Assembly: GCF_000306945.1 (NCBI RefSeq)
Contig: NC_018518.1
Coordinates: forward strand, 1,054,001 to 1,118,000
Direction: 5' to 3'
Length of the DNA stretch: 64,000 bases
Source: Bordetella pertussis 18323
GTDB lineage: Bacteria > Pseudomonadota > Gammaproteobacteria > Burkholderiales > Burkholderiaceae_B
The stretch's first letter is position 1, and every line of letters begins with the position of its first letter. Below, in pieces: positions 26,939 through 35,670 of the stretch. The translations under genes and the position numbers were made by a program. The notes below the pieces were generated by a model that saw only the letters and a list, made by a program, of their open reading frames with translations, made no database searches and had not been told where the DNA came from.

Positions 26939-29188
26939 ATGACAGGCATGTCCAGGCTGCTGCGTATCGCGGCGCTCCTGTTGCTGGGCGCGATGGCGGG
27001 CTGCTCCCGCGAAAGCCCCATCAACAGCCCGTACCCCGCCGGCGCGATGGCCGACAATGCGCTCTACACCGCGTTCGTCAAGCGTTCGCCCAAATACCTG
27101 GATCCGGCCAGCTCCTACTCGACCGACGAGACGCCGTACACCTACAACATCTACGAACCGCTGTACGGCTACCATTACCTGAAGCGCCCGTACGAGCTGG
27201 TGCCGCGCGCCGCGGCCGCCATCGATGCGCCGCGCTACCTCGATGCGCAGGGCCGCGAGCTGCCGGCCGATGCGCCGGGCGCGCAAATCGCCGAAAGCGT
27301 CTACGACATCCGGCTGCGGCCCGGCATCCGGTTCCAGCCCCATCCGGCCTTTGCCCGGCGCGCCGACGGCGGCTACCAGTATTTCCCGCTGGCCGAGGAC
27401 GAGCTGGCCGACAAGTTCTACATTCCCGATTTTCCCGCCACCGGCAGCCGCGAGCTGGTCGCCGACGACTACGTCTACGCGCTGCGCCGGCTGGCCAGCC
27501 CGCGCGTGGTGTCGCCCATCTACTCCCTGATGGCCGACCATATCGTCGGCATGAAGGACTACGGCGACCGCCTGCGGGCGCGCGACCAGGCGCTGCGCCG
27601 CGACCTGCCCGGCGGCGCGCGCACGCTGCCCTGGCTGGACCTGCGCGAGGCCGACGGCTTTGCCGGCGTGCAGGCGCTCGACGCCCATACCCTGCGCATC
27701 CGCGTGATCGGCAAGTACCCGCAGTTCAAGTACTGGCTGGCCATGACCTTCACCGCGCCCGTGCCCTGGGAGGCCGACCGCTTCTACAGCCAGCCCGGCA
27801 TGGCCGAGCACGACTTGTCGCTCAATACCTGGCCGGTGGGCACCGGCCCCTACATGCTGGTCGAGTCGCGCCAGAACTGGCGCCATGTGCTGGCGCGCAA
27901 CCCCAATTTCCGCGGCGCGCCCTATCCGTGCGAAGGCGAGCCGCAGGATCGCGCCGACGGCCTGCTGGCCGATTGCGGCAAGCCCACGCCGTTCATCGAC
28001 CGGGTGGTGTTCAGCGTCGAGAAAGAGGCGGTGCCGCTGACCGGCAAGTTCATGCAGGGTTACTACGACGTGCCGCAGGTCGAGCGCGGCGAGTACGGCG
28101 TGTCCATGCTGGTGGCCGCCGGCGACTCGCCCGACAAGGCGGCGCTGTACCGCTACCATGGCATACGCCTGCCCACCACGGTGGAAACCTCCAACTGGTA
28201 CATGGGTTTCAACTGGCTCGATCCGGTGGTCGGAAAGGGCGACACGCCGGCGCAGCAGGAGCGCAACCGCAAGCTGCGCCAGGCCATCAGCATCGCCTTC
28301 GACTGGGAAGAATACGTGGCGGTGTTCGAGAACAGCCAGGCCCAGGTCGCCTACGGACCGGTGCCGCCGGGCGTGCTGGGCTACAAGCCCCCGCCCGAGG
28401 GCTACAACCCCGTCGTCTACGACCTGGCCGACGGCAAGCCGGTGCGCAAGCCGCTCGATACCGCGCGCCGCCTGCTGGCCGAGGCCGGCTACCCCGACGG
28501 GCGCAACGCGCTGACCGGCGCGCCGCTGGTGCTGTATTACGACGCCATGACGGGTGCGGGCGCCAGTCCCATGTTCGACTGGATGCGCCGCCAGCTGGCC
28601 AAGCTGGGCATCCAGATGGACGTGCGCTCCACCGACTACAACCGCTTCCAGGACAAGATGCGGCGCGGCACCGCGCAGCTGTTCCTGTGGGGCTGGAACG
28701 CCGACTATCCCGACGCCGAGAACTTCCTGTTCCTGCTCTACGGGCCCAACGCCAAGGCCTCCTCGGGCGGCGAGAACGCGGCCAATTACGCGAACGCCGA
28801 GTTCGACCACCTGTTCGAGCAGATGAAGCTGCTTGACGACGGCCCCGAGAAAGAGGCCCTGATCGCCCGCATGACGGCCATCGTGCAGCGCGACGCGCCC
28901 TGGATGTTCGGCTATTTCCCCATGTCGGGCGGCGCCTACCAGCAATGGGTGGGCAACGCCAAGCCCACCCAGATGGTGCGCAATACGCTGCAATTCATGA
29001 AGATAGACCCGGCCACCCGGGTGGCGCGCATCGACGAATGGAACCGGCCGCTGTGGTGGCCATTGGGAGTGCTGGTGCTGCTGCTGGCGCTGGTGATCTG
29101 GCCGTCCTACCGGGCGCTCAAGCGCCGCGAGCGCCAGACCGTCTACGGCGCGCGCGCAGCCGCCTCCACCCCGGAGCAACAACCATGA
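26939..29188 (+). CDS. ABC transporter substrate-binding lipoprotein (peptide/SBP_bac_5 family) with C-terminal membrane segment
   Basis: 749-aa extracytoplasmic binding protein, expected to bind oligopeptides or related solutes. It starts with a lipoprotein signal (lipobox GAMAGC, Cys22) and contains SBP family 5 features (YNIYEPLYGYHY, DDYVYALRRLASPR, NTWPVGTGPYMLVESR). Unusually for an SBP, it ends with a hydrophobic helix (LGVLVLLLALVIWPSYRALK) and a basic tail, so it seems anchored at both ends. It is much longer than DppA (535 aa). The stop overlaps the start of the first permease gene (ATGA). First gene of a four-gene operon. Confidence 0.9.
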   Translation: MTGMSRLLRIAALLLLGAMAGCSRESPINSPYPAGAMADNALYTAFVKRSPKYLDPASSYSTDETPYTYNIYEPLYGYHYLKRPYELVPRAAAAIDAPRYLDAQGRELPADAPGAQIAESVYDIRLRPGIRFQPHPAFARRADGGYQYFPLAEDELADKFYIPDFPATGSRELVADDYVYALRRLASPRVVSPIYSLMADHIVGMKDYGDRLRARDQALRRDLPGGARTLPWLDLREADGFAGVQALDAHTLRIRVIGKYPQFKYWLAMTFTAPVPWEADRFYSQPGMAEHDLSLNTWPVGTGPYMLVESRQNWRHVLARNPNFRGAPYPCEGEPQDRADGLLADCGKPTPFIDRVVFSVEKEAVPLTGKFMQGYYDVPQVERGEYGVSMLVAAGDSPDKAALYRYHGIRLPTTVETSNWYMGFNWLDPVVGKGDTPAQQERNRKLRQAISIAFDWEEYVAVFENSQAQVAYGPVPPGVLGYKPPPEGYNPVVYDLADGKPVRKPLDTARRLLAEAGYPDGRNALTGAPLVLYYDAMTGAGASPMFDWMRRQLAKLGIQMDVRSTDYNRFQDKMRRGTAQLFLWGWNADYPDAENFLFLLYGPNAKASSGGENAANYANAEFDHLFEQMKLLDDGPEKEALIARMTAIVQRDAPWMFGYFPMSGGAYQQWVGNAKPTQMVRNTLQFMKIDPATRVARIDEWNRPLWWPLGVLVLLLALVIWPSYRALKRRERQTVYGARAAASTPEQQP

Positions 29189-30162
29189 CCGGCTATGTCA
29201 TTCGCCGCCTGCTGTACGGCGTGCTGATCCTGATCGGCGTCAACCTGTTCACCTTCGTGCTGTTCTTCGCGATCAACACGCCCGACGACATGGCGCGCCT
29301 GGCCATCGGCGGGCAGCGGGTCAGCCAGGACGCCATCGAGAAATGGAAGACCGAACGCGGCTACGACAAGCCGCTGTTTCTCAACACCCGGGCCGAGGGC
29401 GCGGCGCGCTATACCGACACGGTGTTCTACCAGCGCTCGGTGCCCTTGCTGGCGATGGACTTCGGCGCTTCGGACGGCGGGCGCGACATCGGCCGCGAAA
29501 TCCGCACGCGCATGGGCCCCAGCCTGGCGCTGGCCCTGCCCACCTTCGTGCTGGGCCTGTTCGCCAGCGTGGTGTTCTCGCTGACCCTGGTGTATTTCCG
29601 CGCCACGCGGCTGGACTTCTGGGGCGTGGTGTTGTGCGTGGTGCTGCTGTCCATATCCAGCCTGTTCTACATCATCGCCGGCCAGTGGCTGTTCTCCAAG
29701 CTGCTGCGCCTGGCGCCGTATTCCGGCTTCGCCGACGGGCTGGACATGGTCAAGTTCCTGGCGGTGCCCGTGGTGGTGGCGATCATCGCCCGGCTGGGGC
29801 CCGAGGCGCGCTTCTACCGCACGCTGTTTCTCGAGGAAATCGGCAAGGACTATGTACGCACCGCCCGCGCCAAGGGCCTGAGCGAGTCGGTCGTGCTGTT
29901 TCGCCATGTGCTGCGCAACGCCATGCTGCCCATCCTCACGGGCACGGTATCGGCCATTCCGCTGCTGTTCATGGGCAGCCTGATCGCCGAGTCCTTCTTC
30001 GGCATTCCCGGCCTGGGCAGCTACACCATCGACGCCATCAACGCGCAGGATTTCTCCATCGTCCGCGCCATGGTGTTCCTGGGGTCCGCGCTCTATATCG
30101 TGGGCCTGATCTTCGCCGATATTTCGTACACGCTGGCCGACCCCCGCGTGCGTTTCGAGTAA
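29185..30162 (+). CDS. ABC transporter permease (DppB/OppB/YejB type)
   Basis: 325-aa inner-membrane permease with the family N-terminus MTGYVIRRLLYGVLILIGVN and about six membrane helices. The EAA loop is seen as YVRTARAKGLSESVVLFRHV, and the C-terminus LADPRVRFE matches DppB-type proteins. ATG 29185 overlaps the stop of the binding protein gene, indicating coupled translation. It pairs with the second permease, encoded 5 bases downstream, to form the channel. Confidence 0.93.
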   Translation: MTGYVIRRLLYGVLILIGVNLFTFVLFFAINTPDDMARLAIGGQRVSQDAIEKWKTERGYDKPLFLNTRAEGAARYTDTVFYQRSVPLLAMDFGASDGGRDIGREIRTRMGPSLALALPTFVLGLFASVVFSLTLVYFRATRLDFWGVVLCVVLLSISSLFYIIAGQWLFSKLLRLAPYSGFADGLDMVKFLAVPVVVAIIARLGPEARFYRTLFLEEIGKDYVRTARAKGLSESVVLFRHVLRNAMLPILTGTVSAIPLLFMGSLIAESFFGIPGLGSYTIDAINAQDFSIVRAMVFLGSALYIVGLIFADISYTLADPRVRFE

Positions 30163-30167
30163 TCGCC

Positions 30168-31619
30168 ATGCCGCTCTTCGTCTTTCTCTGGACCGACATC
30201 GCCCTCTACCTGCTGGTGGCCGCCGTGCTGGCGTACGCGTGGCGCGTGAGGCGTTCTCCGACGCTGCGGGCCACCTGGGGCAGGGTGGCGCGCGACGCCC
30301 CGGCCATGTGCTCGGCGGTGGTGCTGATGTGCTTCGTGGTGGTCGGCCTGCTCGACTCCTTCCACTACCGCGCGCGGCTGGCGCCCGCGCCCGGCGTGAC
30401 GGCCGATGCGCCGCCGGCCTACGCCCCGGTGGTGCGCTCGGCGCTCGACGGCCTGCTCGCCGCCACGGTGCTGGCCCGCCCCGAGAAAACCTATTCCGAG
30501 CCGCTGGCGGTGCGCCAGTTCACCAAGGAAACCCTGCTGATCGACGGCAAGCCGCAACGCGACTTCCCGCTGCTGCGCAGCGGCGGGGCGCACCTGCAGG
30601 ACCCCGACGCCCAGCGCTGGCCCGACCTGCGGCAACGCTTCTGGACCGGCCTGGGCCTGGGCGCGGCCGCCGCGCTGGCCGGCGGCCTGCTGCTGGTGCT
30701 GGCGCTGGCGCGGCGCCGGGCGTCGCTGCGCGCGGCCCTGGCCGACCTGGCGGCCAACCGCACCGAGCTGCCGTGGCGCGCCATGTGGATCACCTACGCC
30801 ATCATCTGCCTGCTGGCGCTCACCGTCTCGATGCTGGCCGGCGGCTACCACGTGCTGGGCACCGACCGCACCGGCAACGACGTGCTGTGGCAGGCGCTCA
30901 AGAGCGTGCGCACCTCGCTCATCATCGGCAGCCTGACCACGCTGGCCATGCTGCCGCCGGCGCTGGCGTTCGGCATCGCGGCGGGATACTTCAAGGGCAA
31001 GGCCGACGACGCCATCCAGTACCTGTACACCACGCTCACCTCCATTCCCAGCGTGCTGCTGGTGGCCGCCTGCGCGCTGATGATGCAGGTCTACATCGAC
31101 AACCATGCCGAGCTGTTCGACACCTCGGCGGCGCGCGCCGACCTGCGGCTGTTCCTGCTGTGCATGATTCTCGGCCTGACGGGCTGGGCCGGCCTGTGCC
31201 GGCTGCTGCGCGCCGAGACCCTCAAGCTGCGCGAGCTCGAGTACGTGCAGGCGGCGCGCGCCTTCGGCGTGTCGCACTGGCGCATCATGACGCGCCACCT
31301 GCTGCCCAACGTCATGCACATCGTGCTGATCACCGTGGTGCTGGAGTTCTCCGGGCTGGTGCTCTACGAGGCGGTGCTGTTGTACCTGGGCATAGGCGTG
31401 GATCCCAGCATGAACTCCTTCGGCTCGATGATCGACAGCGCGCGCCTGGAAATGTCGCGCGACCCCATGATCTGGTGGAACCTGCTGGCCGCGTTCGGCT
31501 TCATGCTGGCGCTGGTGCTGGCTGCCAACCTGTTTGCCGACGCCGTGCGCGACGCCTTCGATCCGCGCACGCGGCGGTTCAGGCCGGCGCGCGCGGCCGC
31601 GGCGGGAGCCCTGCCATGA
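30168..31619 (+). CDS. ABC transporter permease (DppC/OppC/YejE type), extended
   Basis: 483-aa permease, clearly longer than DppC (about 300 aa) because of an extra N-terminal part. That part has two hydrophobic segments and a roughly 130-residue soluble stretch (about 60-190). The C-terminal half is standard: LGTDRTGNDVLWQALKSVRT, the EAA loop YVQAARAFGVSHWRIMTRHL and GIGVDPSMNSFGSMI. YejE-like permeases show a similar extension. Its stop overlaps the ATPase start. Confidence 0.92.
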   Translation: MPLFVFLWTDIALYLLVAAVLAYAWRVRRSPTLRATWGRVARDAPAMCSAVVLMCFVVVGLLDSFHYRARLAPAPGVTADAPPAYAPVVRSALDGLLAATVLARPEKTYSEPLAVRQFTKETLLIDGKPQRDFPLLRSGGAHLQDPDAQRWPDLRQRFWTGLGLGAAAALAGGLLLVLALARRRASLRAALADLAANRTELPWRAMWITYAIICLLALTVSMLAGGYHVLGTDRTGNDVLWQALKSVRTSLIIGSLTTLAMLPPALAFGIAAGYFKGKADDAIQYLYTTLTSIPSVLLVAACALMMQVYIDNHAELFDTSAARADLRLFLLCMILGLTGWAGLCRLLRAETLKLRELEYVQAARAFGVSHWRIMTRHLLPNVMHIVLITVVLEFSGLVLYEAVLLYLGIGVDPSMNSFGSMIDSARLEMSRDPMIWWNLLAAFGFMLALVLAANLFADAVRDAFDPRTRRFRPARAAAAGALP

Positions 31620-33292
31620 CCGCGTCCGCGCCTTTGCTGCGCATCGAAGGGCTGGATGTCGACGTGGCCGGCGAGTCCGGCGTCACGCATGCCGTCAAGC
31701 GGCTGCAGCTGGCCGTGGCGCAGGGCGAGACCTTCGCCCTGGTCGGCGAGTCGGGCAGCGGCAAGAGCATGACCGCGCTGGCCCTGCTGCGGCTGCTGCC
31801 CGATGCCGGGCGCATCGTCGGCGGCCAGATCGAACTGGGCGGCACCGACCTCAACGACCTGTCCGAGCGCGCCATGCGCGGCGTGCGCGGCGGCCGCATC
31901 GGCATCATCTTCCAGGAGCCCGCCACCAGCCTGAATCCCGTGATGCGGGTGGGCGACCAGATCGTCGAGACCCTGGCCGCCCATACGCCCTTGCGCGGCG
32001 CGGCGGCGCGCGAGCGGGCCATCGACTGGCTGCGGCGCGTCGGCATCCCCGAGCCCGAGCGGCGCATCGACGACTATCCCTTCCAGTTCTCGGGCGGCCA
32101 GAAGCAGCGCCTGATGATCGCCATCGCGCTGGCGGCCGAGCCCAAGCTGCTGATCGCCGACGAGCCCACCACGGCGCTCGACGTCACCGTGCAGGCCCAG
32201 GTGCTGGAGCTGCTGGCCGGCATCCAGCGCGAGATGGGCATGGCGGTGCTGCTGATCACGCACGACCTGGCGGTGGTGCGCAACGTGGCGCATCACGTGG
32301 CCCTGATGCGCGGCGGCGAGATCGTCGAAAGCGCCGATGCGCGCACGTTCTTCGAGCGGCCGCGCCATCCCTATGCGCGCGAACTGTTCGAGGCCATTCC
32401 CACCTTCGCCAAGCGCGGCCGGCCGCTCTCGGCCCAGGGCCGTGCGGCGGACCAGGGCAAGGCCGCGCCCGAGGCCGGCGCGGTGGTCCTGGATGTGCAG
32501 GACCTGCTGGTGCACTATCCGGTGCGCAAGGGCGTGCTGCGCCGCGTGGCCGCGTGGGTCGAGGCCGTCAACGGCGTCACCTTCACCCTGCGCGCCGGCG
32601 AGACCCTGGCGCTGCTGGGCGAATCGGGTTGCGGCAAGACCACCACCGGCAAGGCCTTGCTGCGCCTGGTCGAAGGCGCGCGCGTGCAGGGGCGCGCCAT
32701 GCTCGATGGGCATGATCTGCTGGGCGCGTCGCGGCGCGAGCTGCGGCGGCTGCGGCAGGACATCCAGATCGTGTTCCAGGATCCCTTCGCGTCGCTCGAC
32801 CCGCGCATGCGGGTCGGCGATATCCTCGAAGAGGGCATTGCCTCGCTGCGCCCCGAACTGGCCGCTTCGGCGCGCAGGGCGCGGGCCGTGGGCCTGCTGG
32901 AGCGGGTGGGGCTGCCGGCCGACACGCCCACGCGCTATCCGCACGAATTCTCGGGCGGCCAGCGCCAGCGCATCGCCATCGCGCGGGCGCTGGCGGTCGA
33001 ACCGAAGGTGCTGATCTGCGACGAACCCACTTCGGCGCTGGACGTGTCGGTGCAGGCGCAGATCCTCGATCTGCTGCGCGACCTCCAGGCCGAGCTGGGC
33101 ATCGCCTACCTGTTCATCACGCACAACTTCGGCGTGGTCGAATACCTGGCCGACCGCATCGCGGTCATGCACGGCGGACGCATCGTCGAGATGGGGCCCG
33201 CCGATACCGTGCTGCACGCGCCGCGCCACGAGATGACGCAGCGCCTGCTGGCCGCCGTGCCGCGGCTGCGGTTCGGGGCGGAGAACGAGTAG
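31616..33292 (+). CDS. ABC transporter ATP-binding protein with two fused nucleotide-binding domains (YejF/DppDF type)
   Basis: 558-aa protein with two ABC ATPase domains. Domain 1 has Walker A GESGSGKSMTAL, signature FSGGQKQR and Walker B LLIADEPTTALD. Domain 2 has Walker A GESGCGKTTTGK, signature FSGGQRQR and Walker B VLICDEPTSALD. Each ends with the oligopeptide-transporter C-terminal extension (FFERPRHPYARELFEAIP and its counterpart). The fusion replaces separate DppD and DppF subunits. ATG 31616 overlaps the preceding stop. The operon ends at a palindromic repeat. Confidence 0.95.
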   Translation: MTASAPLLRIEGLDVDVAGESGVTHAVKRLQLAVAQGETFALVGESGSGKSMTALALLRLLPDAGRIVGGQIELGGTDLNDLSERAMRGVRGGRIGIIFQEPATSLNPVMRVGDQIVETLAAHTPLRGAAARERAIDWLRRVGIPEPERRIDDYPFQFSGGQKQRLMIAIALAAEPKLLIADEPTTALDVTVQAQVLELLAGIQREMGMAVLLITHDLAVVRNVAHHVALMRGGEIVESADARTFFERPRHPYARELFEAIPTFAKRGRPLSAQGRAADQGKAAPEAGAVVLDVQDLLVHYPVRKGVLRRVAAWVEAVNGVTFTLRAGETLALLGESGCGKTTTGKALLRLVEGARVQGRAMLDGHDLLGASRRELRRLRQDIQIVFQDPFASLDPRMRVGDILEEGIASLRPELAASARRARAVGLLERVGLPADTPTRYPHEFSGGQRQRIAIARALAVEPKVLICDEPTSALDVSVQAQILDLLRDLQAELGIAYLFITHNFGVVEYLADRIAVMHGGRIVEMGPADTVLHAPRHEMTQRLLAAVPRLRFGAENE

Positions 33293-33301
33293 GCGGGGAT
33301 G

Positions 33302-33331
33302 CGGTGCCTGTCCCCGTGGGGACAGGCACCG
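33302..33331. repeat. dispersed palindromic hairpin (GTGCCTGTCCC family), copy 2
   Basis: Perfect 14-bp arms CGGTGCCTGTCCCC with a GT loop, between the convergent ABC-transporter operon and the marR-like gene. It shares its core with copies at 16707 and 55490. It probably serves as a bidirectional transcription end. Confidence 0.85.
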
Positions 33332-33340
33332 TGCCAACCG

Positions 33341-33892
33341 TCAATCGTTGACGAAGTCCCGGCCGTGGCGCGACTGCAGCCACATGAGCGTTTCGTGGCG
33401 CAGCGAGCGGGCGTACTGCGTCAGGAAGGCATGCACCGTGGCCAGCTGGTGGGCGTCGTACTGGCGGCTGAGGAAAGTGACTTCCTCGGCCGCGGCGCGG
33501 CGCTCCTCGGCCAGCGCGCGGCAGCGCTCGGCGACGGGCCGGATCACGATGACCCGCCGGTCCAGCGGGTGCCGGCCGCGCTGAACATAGCCTGCGGCTT
33601 CCAGGCGATTGATCAGCGCGGTGGCGCCCCCCCAACTGATGCCGAGCAACTGGCCCAGTTGTCCGGTCGGCAGGGCATCGAACTCCAGCACCAGGTCCAG
33701 GGCCTTCAGTTCGGTCAACGACAACCCCAGCCTTTCGGCCATGGCGGCCTGGCTGGCCGCCATGTAGACCGTCAGTTGCCGGGCCAGGACTTGCGCGATT
33801 TCCTCCACGCTGTCCGGCCGGCGGTCATGGCCTAGGGGGTCGCCCGAGGAGACTCGTTGGTCTTGCTGTGAGATACGGTCTATATCCAGCAT
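33341..33892 (-). CDS. MarR-family transcriptional regulator
   Basis: 183-aa regulator with a central winged helix-turn-helix: LSLTELKALDLVLEFDALPT, QLGQLLGISWGGATALINRL, then the wing EAAGYVQRGRHPLDRRV. The Asp-Arg pair of the MarR wing is present. Start ATG 33892 (MLDIDRISQQ) has a CGGAG ribosome binding site; an in-frame start further upstream at 33919 adds only basic residues. It lies directly downstream of the collagen-like lipoprotein gene in the same direction (33 bases). Ligand and targets unknown. Confidence 0.88.
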   Translation of the reverse strand: MLDIDRISQQDQRVSSGDPLGHDRRPDSVEEIAQVLARQLTVYMAASQAAMAERLGLSLTELKALDLVLEFDALPTGQLGQLLGISWGGATALINRLEAAGYVQRGRHPLDRRVIVIRPVAERCRALAEERRAAAEEVTFLSRQYDAHQLATVHAFLTQYARSLRHETLMWLQSRHGRDFVND

Positions 33893-33925
33893 GGCGGCGC
33901 TCCGCTTTTTCAGGCTCAAGGTCGG

Positions 33926-35366
33926 TTACTTCAGGGCGCTGGTCACGCCACCGAGGATGCCGCCCAGCAGGCCGCCGCCCGCTGCGCCGCTACCGACCGC
34001 GCCGGTGACGCCGCCCAGCAGGCCGCCCAGCAGGCCACCGTTGGCCGCGCCCGGTGCGCCGCCCGAGCCGCCCGAGCCGCCGCCGGTCACGCCGCCCAGC
34101 AGACCACCCAGCAGACCGCCGTTGGGGGCGGCGCCGCCGCCCAGGTTACCGGTCACGCCGGCCAGCAGGCCGGTGACGGGAGCCAGCAGGCCGCCGTTGG
34201 CGCCGCCGCCGGTGATGCCGCCCAGTCCCAGGCCGCCGGTCAGCGAGGAGACCGCGCTGGTGGCATGGGCCAGGGTGTTGCCCAGGGGGTTGGTGTTGCC
34301 CGGCGTGGCGTGCAGCAGGCCGCCGGCGCTGGCTACCGCGCCGCCCAGGCCGCCGAGCACGCCGTCCAGGCCGCCCACTGGCAGGCCGCCGGGCAGCTGG
34401 CCGCCCGCGCCGGCGAGCGTGCCGCCCACGCTGGTCAGCAGGCCGGCCACCGGCGCGCCCAGGTTGGTGGTGGCGCCCACCGTTTGCGTGAGATTGGTGA
34501 CGGCGCCCGCGACCGGGCTGATGGCCGGATCGAGGCCGGCGCGCGCCGATGCCGCCCAGCGCCTCGCCCAGGCCCAGCGACGCAACGTTGTCCGCGGCGG
34601 TGCCGGTGTTGGTCAGCGCGGGCTGCAGGATGGGTTGGGTCGGGCCGTCGAGGACGCCGCCGGCAATGCCGCCCACCAGTTGGTTGATGGGATTGAGCAG
34701 GCCGCCCTGGCCGCCCAGCGCGCCGGTCAGCGCGCCCACGGCGCCGGTGGCGTTGCCCAGCACGGCGGTCAGCGGCTCGGGATTGTTGGCGTCGGCATGG
34801 AGCAGGCCGCCGGTGCTGGCCACGGTCTTGCCCAGGCCATCGACCAGGCCGCCCAGGCCGGTGCTCAGCCCGCCGGGCAGGCCCGTGCCGGCTACCGTGT
34901 CGCCCAGGCCGCTGACCGTCCCGCCGACTTGCGTCAGCACGCCGTCGACCGGCGCGCCCAGTCCGGTGGTGGCGCCGATCTGCTGCGTCAGGCCGACGGT
35001 CGTGTCGACCACCGGCTTGAGCGTCGGATCCAGGGCCTTGCCCACCGCGCCCAGCGCGTTGTCGGCGCCCAGCGGCAGCAGGCTGTCGGTCGCGCCGCCG
35101 GTGTTGCCCAGCGTGGTTTCCAGCAGGCCCGCGCGTACCGGGTCCACCGGCGTGGTCGGATCCGGATTGCCGGGGGTGCCGGGGCCGCCAGGGCCGCCGG
35201 GGTTGCCAGGGCCGCCCGGGTTGGTGGGAGTGACGGGGGCGGACGCGCGCTTGCTGCTGCTGTTGCCGCCGCCGCCGCAACCGGCCAGCGCGGCCACCAT
35301 GATGGCCGTCAACAGGGGAACCGCGAAACGGGTCGGGCGGTGGTGGGTCTTGGTCTTGGCGTACAT
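33926..35366 (-). pseudogene. frameshifted collagen-like, Gly-rich repetitive lipoprotein
   Basis: The reading frame starts with a lipoprotein signal (lipobox ALAGC, Cys30) and a short Gly-X-Y tract (GGPGNPGGPGGPGTPGNP). Long degenerate repeats rich in Gly, Leu, Val and Thr follow, for example GAPVDGVLTQVGGTVSGLGD and later GAPVAGLLTSVGGTLAGAGG. It ends in GGLLGGLLGGVTG units. Near 34545 the frame breaks (EALGGIGAR, then AGLDPAISPVAG in the next frame), consistent with two bases lost from a GC run. The second part stops at 33926. The ribosome binding site GAGGAG precedes ATG 35366. It is probably a surface-exposed repetitive protein, downstream of a two-partner-secretion transporter gene. Function unknown. 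Confidence 0.8.
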
Positions 35367-35670
35367 GATCCGTGCTCCTCAGGGTTGGAAGTTCAGGCCC
35401 CCTCATTGGCCCGATGCCCCATACCAAGCACAAACCGTGCCAGCTTTTTTCAAGACGTCGCGAAATCCGCCCGAAGCCCTTCGGAGATAAAAAATAATTT
35501 CATTGTTTTCATCGAGTTGCGAGCGTTTCTTGCATATTCGCAAGTGCTCAGCAACCGCAAAATCCGGACATCAGGCCGTCTGCGAATGTTGTTTTTTCGC
35601 GAATATCGGCCCGATGTTACGGCTGGCGTTACGGCGACGTTACGTAACGTTCCGCAGTGTTGCCCATGTT
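35367..35670. other. AT-richer spacer between the TpsB gene and the collagen-like lipoprotein gene
   Basis: 304 bp without a gene, including an AT-rich patch around 35480-35580. It probably carries a promoter for the lipoprotein gene, so the two need not be a single transcript. No T-tailed hairpin was recognised. Confidence 0.4.

Noticed and set aside
35367..35670. hidden TpsA-type exoprotein gene next to the TpsB gene
   Set aside because: The spacer has no open frame of useful length and no hemagglutinin-type secretion motif was seen in the neighbours.
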